Part shown: piece by piece, positions 52,508 to 59,138 of the stretch | Numbering within the stretch: position 1 is the first letter of the stretch | Layout: each line of letters opens with the position of its first letter | Assembly (NCBI GenBank): GCA_018376135.1 | Contig: JAHABX010000015.1 | Coordinates: 1 to 64,000, forward strand | Origin: Clostridiales bacterium | GTDB lineage: Bacteria; Bacillota; Clostridia; Lachnospirales; Lachnospiraceae | Direction: 5' to 3' | Length of the DNA: 64,000 bases | Program-made: the position numbers and the translations under genes | Notes under the pieces: model-generated | The model's database searches: none | What the model was told of the DNA's origin: nothing | What the model saw: the letters and a program-made list of their open reading frames with translations, nothing else

Positions 52508-53449
52508 TTAAAAATATACCAGCTCTTCTTCCGGCTTCTGTGCATTCCGGATATTGGTAGAGCGAAGGACAACGCCTTCCTCTCCGCCGTACTCCTCGCG
52601 CTTTTCAACCTGTACCTTCGCCGTCACAGTGATCCACTGTCTGGACTTCAGGCGATCCGTATAAGAGGATTCACACAGGAAACCAATAAAGGCCGTATCG
52701 TCCGCACAGCAGGTCATAGCCATACGTCCCGGCACAAAGAATCCCTTCGGCAGACGCTTATTGATATAGACCATGCCGGTGAACCGAACCGTCTTCCCAT
52801 CGTATCTCTCCGGATGGTCCATGGCATCGATATACCAGATTCCATAGTCCACATCAGAAATCTCGATCACATCTGCATTCACGTCAAAGGGCATCTCTTC
52901 CTCGAATTCCAGCTGCGAACCATCCTCCTTCTCAAAGACCACCTGCGCCTTGGGATTTACTGCACGCATATTTCTCTTATAGACCGCCGCTGTCGTGTCC
53001 TCTGTACTTCGATTGAAAATGATCAGATCCGAATCCTTTGCCATTTCCATGAACAGAGACTTCATGTTCTTCAGGTATACATCAAAGGTCGCGGCATCCA
53101 CCACAGTAATGACCTGCGCCACAAACCACCCCTTCGGCATATACATATCACGCAGAAAATCCATTCCCCACATGCAGTTATATTCCAGAATGATCTGAGT
53201 CGGCTTGTATTTCTTCTGACATTCCGCCAGAAACATCTCATTAAATTCGCTTTTGTCCTCCAGCATGACCAGAGTCGCATTGCTGTCCTTCAGGATCTCG
53301 TCATCATATTCTTCGATCCCTTCCTCACAGGCAATGACCAGATTGCGTTCTCCTCCGGAGAAATACTCATCCGCCAGAGTTTCCATGGCAAACCTTGTCT
53401 TGCCGCTCTCCAGGAATCCATGAATCACAAATACGGGAATTTTCATCAT
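52508..53449 (-). CDS. Fusion of a CobW-like GTPase with a TIGR03943/DUF1980-like OB domain
   Basis: The 313-residue protein has a P-loop FVIHGFLESGKTRFA (about residues 6-20), a G2/G3-type region and DLIIFNRSTED in place of the usual NKxD. A C-terminal half (about 190-313) reads GKTVRFTGMVYINKRLPKG, GRMAMTCCADDTAFIGFLC and WITVTAKVQVEKREEY. That second half resembles the YcgQ/TIGR03943 OB-fold. In B. subtilis ycgQ and a CobW gene are both zinc-regulated, so metal homeostasis is likely. The CxCC metal-binding motif of CobW is absent. It starts five bases or so after the next CobW gene's stop; ATG 53449 follows AGAGGTG. Confidence 0.78.
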   Translation of the reverse strand: MMKIPVFVIHGFLESGKTRFAMETLADEYFSGGERNLVIACEEGIEEYDDEILKDSNATLVMLEDKSEFNEMFLAECQKKYKPTQIILEYNCMWGMDFLRDMYMPKGWFVAQVITVVDAATFDVYLKNMKSLFMEMAKDSDLIIFNRSTEDTTAAVYKRNMRAVNPKAQVVFEKEDGSQLEFEEEMPFDVNADVIEISDVDYGIWYIDAMDHPERYDGKTVRFTGMVYINKRLPKGFFVPGRMAMTCCADDTAFIGFLCESSYTDRLKSRQWITVTAKVQVEKREEYGGEEGVVLRSTNIRNAQKPEEELVYF

Positions 53450-53463
53450 TTTATTCACCTCTG

Positions 53464-54486
53464 TTATACCAGCTCAAACAGCTTCTCCAGCTCTTCTCCA
53501 CTCAGATGGGAACCGATCACGCACAGGCGCCCTGTATAATCCGCTTCACCCCGGCGAACCTCAAATTCCTCCGGAACCATATCAAAATGCAGCCAGGTGC
53601 CGTCCGTGCATGGTACGATCCCCTTTGCCCGCAGAATAATACCACAGTCATCATCATCGGAAAGCTTCGTCAAAATCTCGTGAAGCTGCTCCTCACTGTA
53701 CCTGTGAGTCGTCTCTTTTCCCCAGCTTGTAAAGACCTCATCCGCATGATGATGGTGATGATCATGACAGCCGCAGGTGCAGTCATCTCCATGCTCATGA
53801 TGATGATCATGATCGTGGTGATGGTCGTGGTCGTGGTGATGGTCGTGGTCGTGAGTATGATGCTCTTCCAGTTCTTCTTTCCGGATCAGATCCTGATGCT
53901 CCATAGCCGCGAGGATCTGTGTGCCCTTCAGCTCATCCCAGGGAGTCGTGATGATCGTAGCCGTCGGATTTTTCTCCTTCAGCATCCTTACACAGGCTTC
54001 CAGCTTTTCTTCTGTCATCTTCTGCGTACGGCTGATCACGATCGTGCCTGCATGCTCCACCTGATTATTGAAAAATTCACCAAAGTTCTTCATATACATC
54101 CGGCATTTCTGACCGTCCACAACGGTTACAGAGCTGTTCAGCTCCACCGGCTCATGTGCTGCCACATCCTGTACTGCTTTCGTCACGTCAGACAGTTTGC
54201 CCACGCCCGAAGGCTCGATCAGAATACGATCCGGAGCATAGGTCTCGATCACTTCCTTCAGCGCAGTTCCAAAGTCACCGACCAGGGAACAGCAGATACA
54301 GCCGGAATTCATCTCCGTGATCTGTACACCCGCATCCTTCAGGAAGCCGCCGTCAATCCCTATCTCACCAAACTCATTTTCGATCAGTACAATTTTCTCC
54401 CCTGCAAATGCCTCTTCCAGCATCTTCTTGATCAATGTAGTCTTACCGGCGCCAAGAAAACCGGAAACAATTTCAATCTTTGTCAT
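53464..54486 (-). CDS. CobW-family GTPase with His-rich metal-binding insert
   Basis: The 340-residue protein has Walker A VSGFLGAGKTTLIKKM, the metal motif SGCICCSL (CxCC, about residues 63-66), EPSGVGKL and a G4-like ISRTQKM replacing NKxD. A histidine-aspartate-rich insert occupies about residues 205-245 (HDHDHHHDHD repeats, then CTCGCH), before the C-terminal CobW_C domain. COG0523 proteins deliver zinc or other metals. The His insert is a metal store or sensor. It forms a two-gene unit with the fused CobW-OB gene. Confidence 0.88.
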   Translation of the reverse strand: MTKIEIVSGFLGAGKTTLIKKMLEEAFAGEKIVLIENEFGEIGIDGGFLKDAGVQITEMNSGCICCSLVGDFGTALKEVIETYAPDRILIEPSGVGKLSDVTKAVQDVAAHEPVELNSSVTVVDGQKCRMYMKNFGEFFNNQVEHAGTIVISRTQKMTEEKLEACVRMLKEKNPTATIITTPWDELKGTQILAAMEHQDLIRKEELEEHHTHDHDHHHDHDHHHDHDHHHEHGDDCTCGCHDHHHHHADEVFTSWGKETTHRYSEEQLHEILTKLSDDDDCGIILRAKGIVPCTDGTWLHFDMVPEEFEVRRGEADYTGRLCVIGSHLSGEELEKLFELV

Positions 54487-54510
54487 GTTCTGTTCCTTCT
54501 TTCTTATAAA

Positions 54511-54559
54511 CGAAGCCCTCGAGAAGTTACCATACGGTAGAAATTCCCAAGGGCTTTTG
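54511..54559. terminator. Imperfect long hairpin after rplT
   Basis: AAGCCCT...GAA pairs with TTC...AGGGCTT over a bulged stem with T-rich ends. It separates the ribosomal operon from the CobW genes. Confidence 0.55.
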
Positions 54560-54570
54560 TGCTGCGAATC

Positions 54571-54930
54571 TTATTTGTTCAGCGCGTTCTTAGCAACCTC
54601 TGCCAGTGCAGTGAAAGCTGCTGCATCATTCACTGCCATATCAGCGAGGATCTTTCTGTTCATCTCAACGCCTGCAGTCTTTAATCCATACATGAACTTG
54701 CTGTAGGATAAACCGTTCATACGAGCCGCCGCATTGATACGTGCGATCCAGAGCTGTCTGAACTGACGCTTTCTCTCTTTACGTCCTGCATAAGCGCTGG
54801 TCAGAGCTCTCATTACAGACTGCTTAGCGATTCTGTACTGTTTGCTTCTGGCTCCTCTGTAGCCCTTTGCAAGCTTTAATACTCTATTGTGTTTCTTTCT
54901 AGCGTTTAATCCGCCTTTAATTCTTGCCAT
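54571..54930 (-). CDS. rplT: 50S ribosomal protein L20
   Basis: The 119-residue protein is full-length: MARIKGGLNARKKHNRVLKLAKG, KQYRIAKQSVMRAL and RQLWIARINAAARMNGLSYS. It binds 23S rRNA and, in Bacillota, represses its own operon through the leader upstream of infC. AAGGAGGAAGAAAG precedes the ATG. Confidence 0.97.
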   Translation of the reverse strand: MARIKGGLNARKKHNRVLKLAKGYRGARSKQYRIAKQSVMRALTSAYAGRKERKRQFRQLWIARINAAARMNGLSYSKFMYGLKTAGVEMNRKILADMAVNDAAAFTALAEVAKNALNK

Positions 54931-54957
54931 CTTTCTTCCTCCTTAACTTTCCGAACC

Positions 54958-55155
54958 TTATAAATACGGTAAAATCTTCTTCATGCTCTTTACGTTGGTT
55001 GCATCCGTAATCGTAGCTTTTCTGAGATTTCTCTTTCTCTTCTGAGATTTTTTAGTTAAGATATGGCTCTTATAAGCTTTCATTCTTTTTAACTGTCCCG
55101 TTCCGGTCTTTTTGAAACGTTTTGCAGCTGCTCTGCTTGTTTTTACCTTTGGCAT
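54958..55155 (-). CDS. rpmI: 50S ribosomal protein L35
   Basis: The 65-residue basic protein reads MPKVKTSRAAAKRFKKTGTG and ILTKKSQKRKRNLRK, the standard length and signature. It lies between infC and rplT in the conserved order. AGGAGGAATGAAC precedes the ATG. Confidence 0.97.
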   Translation of the reverse strand: MPKVKTSRAAAKRFKKTGTGQLKRMKAYKSHILTKKSQKRKRNLRKATITDATNVKSMKKILPYL

Positions 55156-55210
55156 ATGTTCATTCCTCCTATGAATAAATTCTAAATATATTCCAAACCT
55201 TACGGTCTGT

Positions 55211-55717
55211 TTAGCGTTTTTCGCTCAAGAACATGGTCATGCTGCGCCCTTCCATCTTCGGAGCCTTATCTACAACTGCGAGATCTGCCACTTTCTCGGC
55301 AAACACATCAAGGATCTGCTTGCTGCTCTGTACATGGGCCATCTCACGTCCGCGGAAACGAAGCGTTACCTTCACTTTGTCACCCTTCTGCAGGAACTTT
55401 CTTGCCGCATTGACCTTCGTATTCAGGTCGTTGTCATCGATATTCGGGGACAGACGAACTTCTTTGATTTCGATGGTTTTCTGCTTCTTCTTTGCTTCTT
55501 TTTCTTTTCTCGCCATCTCGTAACGATACTTGCCGTAATCGATAATCTTACATACTGGCGGTTTTGCAGTAGGAGCAATCTTTACTAAATCCAGCTCAGC
55601 CTCCCTCGCCATTTTCATTGCCTCACTGGCAGGCATAATGCCTAACTGCTCTCCATCCTGACCGATCACACGAACCTCACGGTCCCGGATCTGCTCATTA
55701 ATCATTAATTCGCTAAT
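55211..55717 (-). CDS. infC: Translation initiation factor IF-3 (ATT start)
   Basis: The 168-residue IF-3 reads MINEQIRDREVRVIGQDGEQ from its fifth residue, then the N-domain, the KKKQKTIEIKEVRLSPN linker and the C-domain (LRFRGREMAH). I place the start at ATT 55717, seven bases after GGAGGTG; the first ATG (55705) lies too far from it. An AUU start is a known self-control device of infC because IF-3 rejects non-standard starts. It is the first gene of the infC-rpmI-rplT operon. Confidence 0.93.
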   Translation of the reverse strand: MSELMINEQIRDREVRVIGQDGEQLGIMPASEAMKMAREAELDLVKIAPTAKPPVCKIIDYGKYRYEMARKEKEAKKKQKTIEIKEVRLSPNIDDNDLNTKVNAARKFLQKGDKVKVTLRFRGREMAHVQSSKQILDVFAEKVADLAVVDKAPKMEGRSMTMFLSEKR

Positions 55718-55871
55718 AACTGTACACCTCCGCACAAAATAAAAAGTGGATAGAAAACTATCCACCTTACATGCAAAAACAAATATGCCGCCGCATATCG
55801 AATTCTCTGTATTAACCCGGGTCACGCCTGTGCCGAGGTGAGAGTGGATACTCTTCTTTCATTTCATAACC
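55718..55871 (-). promoter_or_regulatory. L20-type leader with attenuator upstream of infC
   Basis: The roughly 150-nt leader contains a perfect intrinsic terminator (GTGGATAG, TTTT loop, CTATCCAC, T-run; 55765-55741) immediately before the infC ribosome site. An upstream TATCCAC (55850-55844) can pair with the terminator's 5' arm and act as antiterminator. The CUCUCACCUCGG-like segment fits L20 leaders of Bacillota. L20 binding would favour termination; that mechanism is known from B. subtilis. Confidence 0.85.
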
Positions 55872-55877
55872 TTGAAT

Positions 55878-55906
55878 ATCATAGCACAGACGGTGATGGG
55901 TGTCAA
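55878..55906 (-). promoter_or_regulatory. Promoter of the infC-rpmI-rplT operon
   Basis: TTGACA (55906-55901), a 17-bp spacer and TATGAT (55883-55878) on the minus strand. Confidence 0.8.
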
Positions 55907-55941
55907 TTGTTTTTTTACTTTTTATTTCACTTCGGATTTTC

Positions 55942-56595
55942 CTAAATAACCAACCTGGTTTTCCTCTTATCATGTTCTGCCAGATGTTCTTCGAACTTCA
56001 CTTTATTCTTCATCTCGAAATTAAACTCCCAATGCGCACTGGGAACATAATAAAAATGTTCCATTACAAATTTCACAAAACCAACGGGCGATATAGGTTT
56101 GTCTGCCGGAATCCTGCAATTTTTATATCCTCCAAGTGTAATATGAGAATATGGATGGTGAATTTCACTCTTCGCCTCTGTACGGCTATAGTCTGCCCTG
56201 ATAATAACCGGCAAAACATCTTTATTCAGAATGTCTCCATAAATATAGTCTTCATCATATAATTCCGCATTATTCTGATACATTTCATACGATGGCGAGG
56301 GATAAAATGCCAATCTGTGTGACTGCAGCTCATTTCCTCTTGTATCAAACCTGTACATCAGCTGGAGCATCCCTCCATCCGGTAATTTCATGTTATAGTT
56401 ATGAGTTCTTTCTATCTCTGCATAGATAGCGGAATACTCCATGTTTTTTAAGTAACGTGAAATGTCACGATATTTTGACCACACAACGTCTGTCTTTTGA
56501 ATCTGTGGAAAATTGTATTCTTCTGACAAGCCACAGCGAATCATCTCCTGGGTAATCTCCTGTACCTCTGTAAATACCTTATCTATCTCTCTCAA
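55942..56595 (-). CDS. DUF2290 protein coupled to a UvrD-like helicase
   Basis: The 217-residue protein matches my memory of DUF2290: YSAIYAEIERTHNYNMKLPDGGMLQLMYRF and the conserved HHPYSHITLGGYKNCRIPADKPISPVGFVKFVMEHFYY, rich in His and Tyr, followed by a basic tail. The HHPxSHxxxG motif could bind metal or form a catalytic site, but no activity is known. It begins at TTG 56595, overlapping the helicase TGA by four bases, so it depends on translational coupling. The two genes form an operon isolated among housekeeping genes, are AT-richer than neighbours, and may be a mobile defence module. Confidence 0.78.
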   Translation of the reverse strand: MREIDKVFTEVQEITQEMIRCGLSEEYNFPQIQKTDVVWSKYRDISRYLKNMEYSAIYAEIERTHNYNMKLPDGGMLQLMYRFDTRGNELQSHRLAFYPSPSYEMYQNNAELYDEDYIYGDILNKDVLPVIIRADYSRTEAKSEIHHPYSHITLGGYKNCRIPADKPISPVGFVKFVMEHFYYVPSAHWEFNFEMKNKVKFEEHLAEHDKRKTRLVI

Positions 56596-58709
56596 CCAAA
56601 TAACACATCCTTCAAAGCCTTTAATGTGGCTGTATCCAAATCCTCTTTTTTTATCTCTCCTTTTGCCAGCTTCTCGGTCAACTCCGACAAATTAAAATTA
56701 CTCTTATCAATTTCCCTTAATTCACTCTTTGTCTTGTCTCTGTGAATAATTCGCATATTTTGTCTTTGCTTTTCATTCGGGTATACAAATTCCAAATGAA
56801 AATCCCTGCTCTTTACCTTCTCATATTCTTCTATAAGAAGATCCATACCACTTCCGACTCCACTGACCCTTACCCAGGCTTTTGATCTGGTAATTGCTGT
56901 AAATAGAATATTTCTCTTTCTGGATAAATTAATGCCATCCGCACACAGGTCTGCATTTACCAGATATATCATACCTGCTTCATTTCCCTTTGCCCGATAA
57001 ATCTGGGCAATTGCAATAGAATCATCCTGGAAAAAATCATCCGGTGTGGTCTGCACACCAACAATATGAGAACGAATCTTCTTGTCCATCAATAACATAC
57101 GGATGTGCGAGACATAGCTTTTCGTTACTTTGGGATCCGGATGAATAATCATCATATCCTGATATCTTAATTCCTCTTTCTTCAGATTACTTTCAATATC
57201 CGCCGCGATCCATTCAGCCTCCTGAATTGGATCATCAAACTTTTTAAACTGTATCAAATCACTGATTGGAGAGTGTTTTTCCAGGAAAGCCGGACTTGTA
57301 TCTTCTGTTCGGTACAAAGTCACCTGCTGACCATCCCGTATTCCTCCACTCTTCACTGTATATCCAATGTCTTCCCAAAGCTGTTTATCTTCAAACAACT
57401 GTACTAACTGAGTTTCCTCTCCCTGCTCCTTTTCCCGATATACACCAAATCCCAGACTATGCGCTGTAGTTAGTACCGGACGAGAGTTACGATAGCATTT
57501 TGAAAGAACAATATCCTCTGATTTTCCATTGCTGTTATCCAGCACAACATTTGGTTTTCCGTTTGTATATCCAAATATCTCCTCCGGAGAATCTACATTC
57601 TTATTATCCAGACTCTGCAGTTCATCATAAGCGTAAACCAGCATACGACTTTTCGCAGGCAAAGACATATAGCACATACGCAGAAAATACTTTGAAAAGT
57701 CCTGCGCCTCGTCTACCAGTATCACGTCATATAAAGGAACCGGATTTTTCACAGCCTCCATGGCTTCCTGACACACTTTATCAAATACCAGGGGATCTCT
57801 TCCATATTTCCTGCATGCATCTATATAATCATAACATATCAGATTATTCGCTTTACAAAAATTGAAATATATCCCCTCTGAGTTCCTGCTTCCCCACGCA
57901 TGAATAATTTTTATACGATCCCAGTCTGGCTCTTCGTTTGTATTTTCAATAATAAAATTGGTAATGAGCTGAGTAAACTGCCCTTTCAAAGCACGGCTTC
58001 CAAAAGTAACTGCTATCACCTTATCTTCATACATCGTATATAAATAAGCAACTTTCAGTGCCAGAACAATCGTCTTTCCGGAGCCTGCAAGTCCCCGGAT
58101 TCTCTGTACTCCCTCTACAGTTTCAATTACAGCCTTACTTTGATGCTTATCAAGACATGAAATCTGGTCTTCAATAAATTTCAGCCTGGATCCTCTGGAT
58201 TCAGCATCCTGCAGATAATTTCTACCCCCGCGTTTCTTTATTTGAGAGATCATCTGAACCGCTTCCAACAGCTTTTCGTAATAAACTTTACTATCTTCCC
58301 AGTGAATTCCTTCCAGATACTGTTTCATACCTTCTCTCGAAGTATAAATTTCCTCTCCGCCAGATCTGTAACGCGGCGCATACGAAACCACATGGATCGG
58401 AACCTGCAGACTTCTGCGCCTTGACAGATAACTGTATCTTTTCAAACGAGATTCCATATTATTATATAAATCATCCAAAAGCTCTATTTTCCGGTCAATA
58501 TCCTCTTCCGCTGTCATATCCAGATCAAAAATAATCAAACCCATTTGCCGGCAGACCAGCAACGCATCTACTTTGATCTTACCTTCCATTCCTCCCAGCA
58601 CCGGATATCCCAAATAAAAGTATCCTTCCAGATCCATTTCATTCAGACATTCAATTATCTCTTCTGCAAGGACCTGCTTCGTTGTAACTCCTCTGATAAC
58701 TGTAATCAT
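56592..58709 (-). CDS. UvrD/Rep-like superfamily I helicase with N-terminal nuclease-like domain
   Basis: The 705-residue protein has an N-terminal NERD-like region (YFYLGYPVLGGMEGKIKVDALLV, then LIIFDLD, residues about 25-70). There the nuclease-type ExK is replaced by DLD, so it may be inactive or altered. Helicase motifs are motif I IRGLAGSGKTIVLALK (about 214-229), Ia VTFGSRALKGQ, II ILVDEAQDFSKYF, III LVYAYDELQSL, IV SKCYRNSRPV, V YRAKGNEAGMIYLV and VI FTAITRSKAWVRVSG. Start ATG 58709 follows AAGGTGAAA. It has its own promoter and is coupled to DUF2290. Helicase-DUF pairs of this kind occur in defence islands; the role is inferred. Confidence 0.85.
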   Translation of the reverse strand: MITVIRGVTTKQVLAEEIIECLNEMDLEGYFYLGYPVLGGMEGKIKVDALLVCRQMGLIIFDLDMTAEEDIDRKIELLDDLYNNMESRLKRYSYLSRRRSLQVPIHVVSYAPRYRSGGEEIYTSREGMKQYLEGIHWEDSKVYYEKLLEAVQMISQIKKRGGRNYLQDAESRGSRLKFIEDQISCLDKHQSKAVIETVEGVQRIRGLAGSGKTIVLALKVAYLYTMYEDKVIAVTFGSRALKGQFTQLITNFIIENTNEEPDWDRIKIIHAWGSRNSEGIYFNFCKANNLICYDYIDACRKYGRDPLVFDKVCQEAMEAVKNPVPLYDVILVDEAQDFSKYFLRMCYMSLPAKSRMLVYAYDELQSLDNKNVDSPEEIFGYTNGKPNVVLDNSNGKSEDIVLSKCYRNSRPVLTTAHSLGFGVYREKEQGEETQLVQLFEDKQLWEDIGYTVKSGGIRDGQQVTLYRTEDTSPAFLEKHSPISDLIQFKKFDDPIQEAEWIAADIESNLKKEELRYQDMMIIHPDPKVTKSYVSHIRMLLMDKKIRSHIVGVQTTPDDFFQDDSIAIAQIYRAKGNEAGMIYLVNADLCADGINLSRKRNILFTAITRSKAWVRVSGVGSGMDLLIEEYEKVKSRDFHLEFVYPNEKQRQNMRIIHRDKTKSELREIDKSNFNLSELTEKLAKGEIKKEDLDTATLKALKDVLFG

Positions 58710-58782
58710 ATATTTCACCTTCTTATAATTAAATTTCACCCAATCTGTCTACAAATAGATTCATTCATACATTATTACTTTC

Positions 58783-58811
58783 AGTATAGCATCATCTATT
58801 TTGTTTTACAA
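58783..58811 (-). promoter_or_regulatory. Promoter of the helicase-DUF2290 operon
   Basis: TTGTAA (58811-58806), a 17-bp spacer and TATACT (58788-58783) on the minus strand. The remaining spacer to 58930 shows nothing else of note. Confidence 0.6.
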
Positions 58812-58931
58812 TTGCTCATATAACCGGGAAAATAAGCGGAAACACTTTTGAAAAAGATATATCTGTTGAACTATTTTTAGTATATAAAACAACCACAGCC
58901 ATGTCAAATAAAACTTCCGGGTTGGAAAACG

Positions 58932-58964
58932 CAAAACAGGAGACAGTCTTACCTGTCTCCTGTT
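58932..58964 (-). terminator. Terminator of the clpB-DUF4250 operon
   Basis: AACAGGAGACAG pairs with CTGTCTCCTGTT around a 6-nt loop, ending in TTTTGCG on the minus strand. Confidence 0.8.
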
Positions 58965-58967
58965 GCC

Positions 58968-59138
58968 TTACGCAAACCTGTTCAGCTTTTCATCGTACTC
59001 ATAATCGATAAGACTCAGCTTTTCTTTCAGCATTCCTGCTTCCACGCCCTTATCCTCACAGAAACTGTTCAGATCCGGATAGAAATCACGAAGCTGCGTA
59101 TTTACATAGCTCAAAAGCACTACTGGATCATTGGGCAT
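58968..59138 (-). CDS. DUF4250-like small protein coupled to clpB
   Basis: The 56-residue protein reads MPNDPVVLLSYVNTQLRDFY and ends YEYDEKLNRFA, which matches the short DUF4250 family of Clostridia. It is all-helical and soluble, of unknown function. Its ATG overlaps the clpB stop by one base (TAATG), so it is translated by coupling with the disaggregase. A terminator lies four bases after it. Confidence 0.82.
   Translation of the reverse strand: MPNDPVVLLSYVNTQLRDFYPDLNSFCEDKGVEAGMLKEKLSLIDYEYDEKLNRFA

Noticed and set aside
53395..54540. 381-codon plus-strand frame with MMMIMIVVMVVVVVMVVVV-type sequence
   Set aside because: It is antisense to the His-rich CobW gene; the Met-Val run is the complement of the His-Asp codon repeats.
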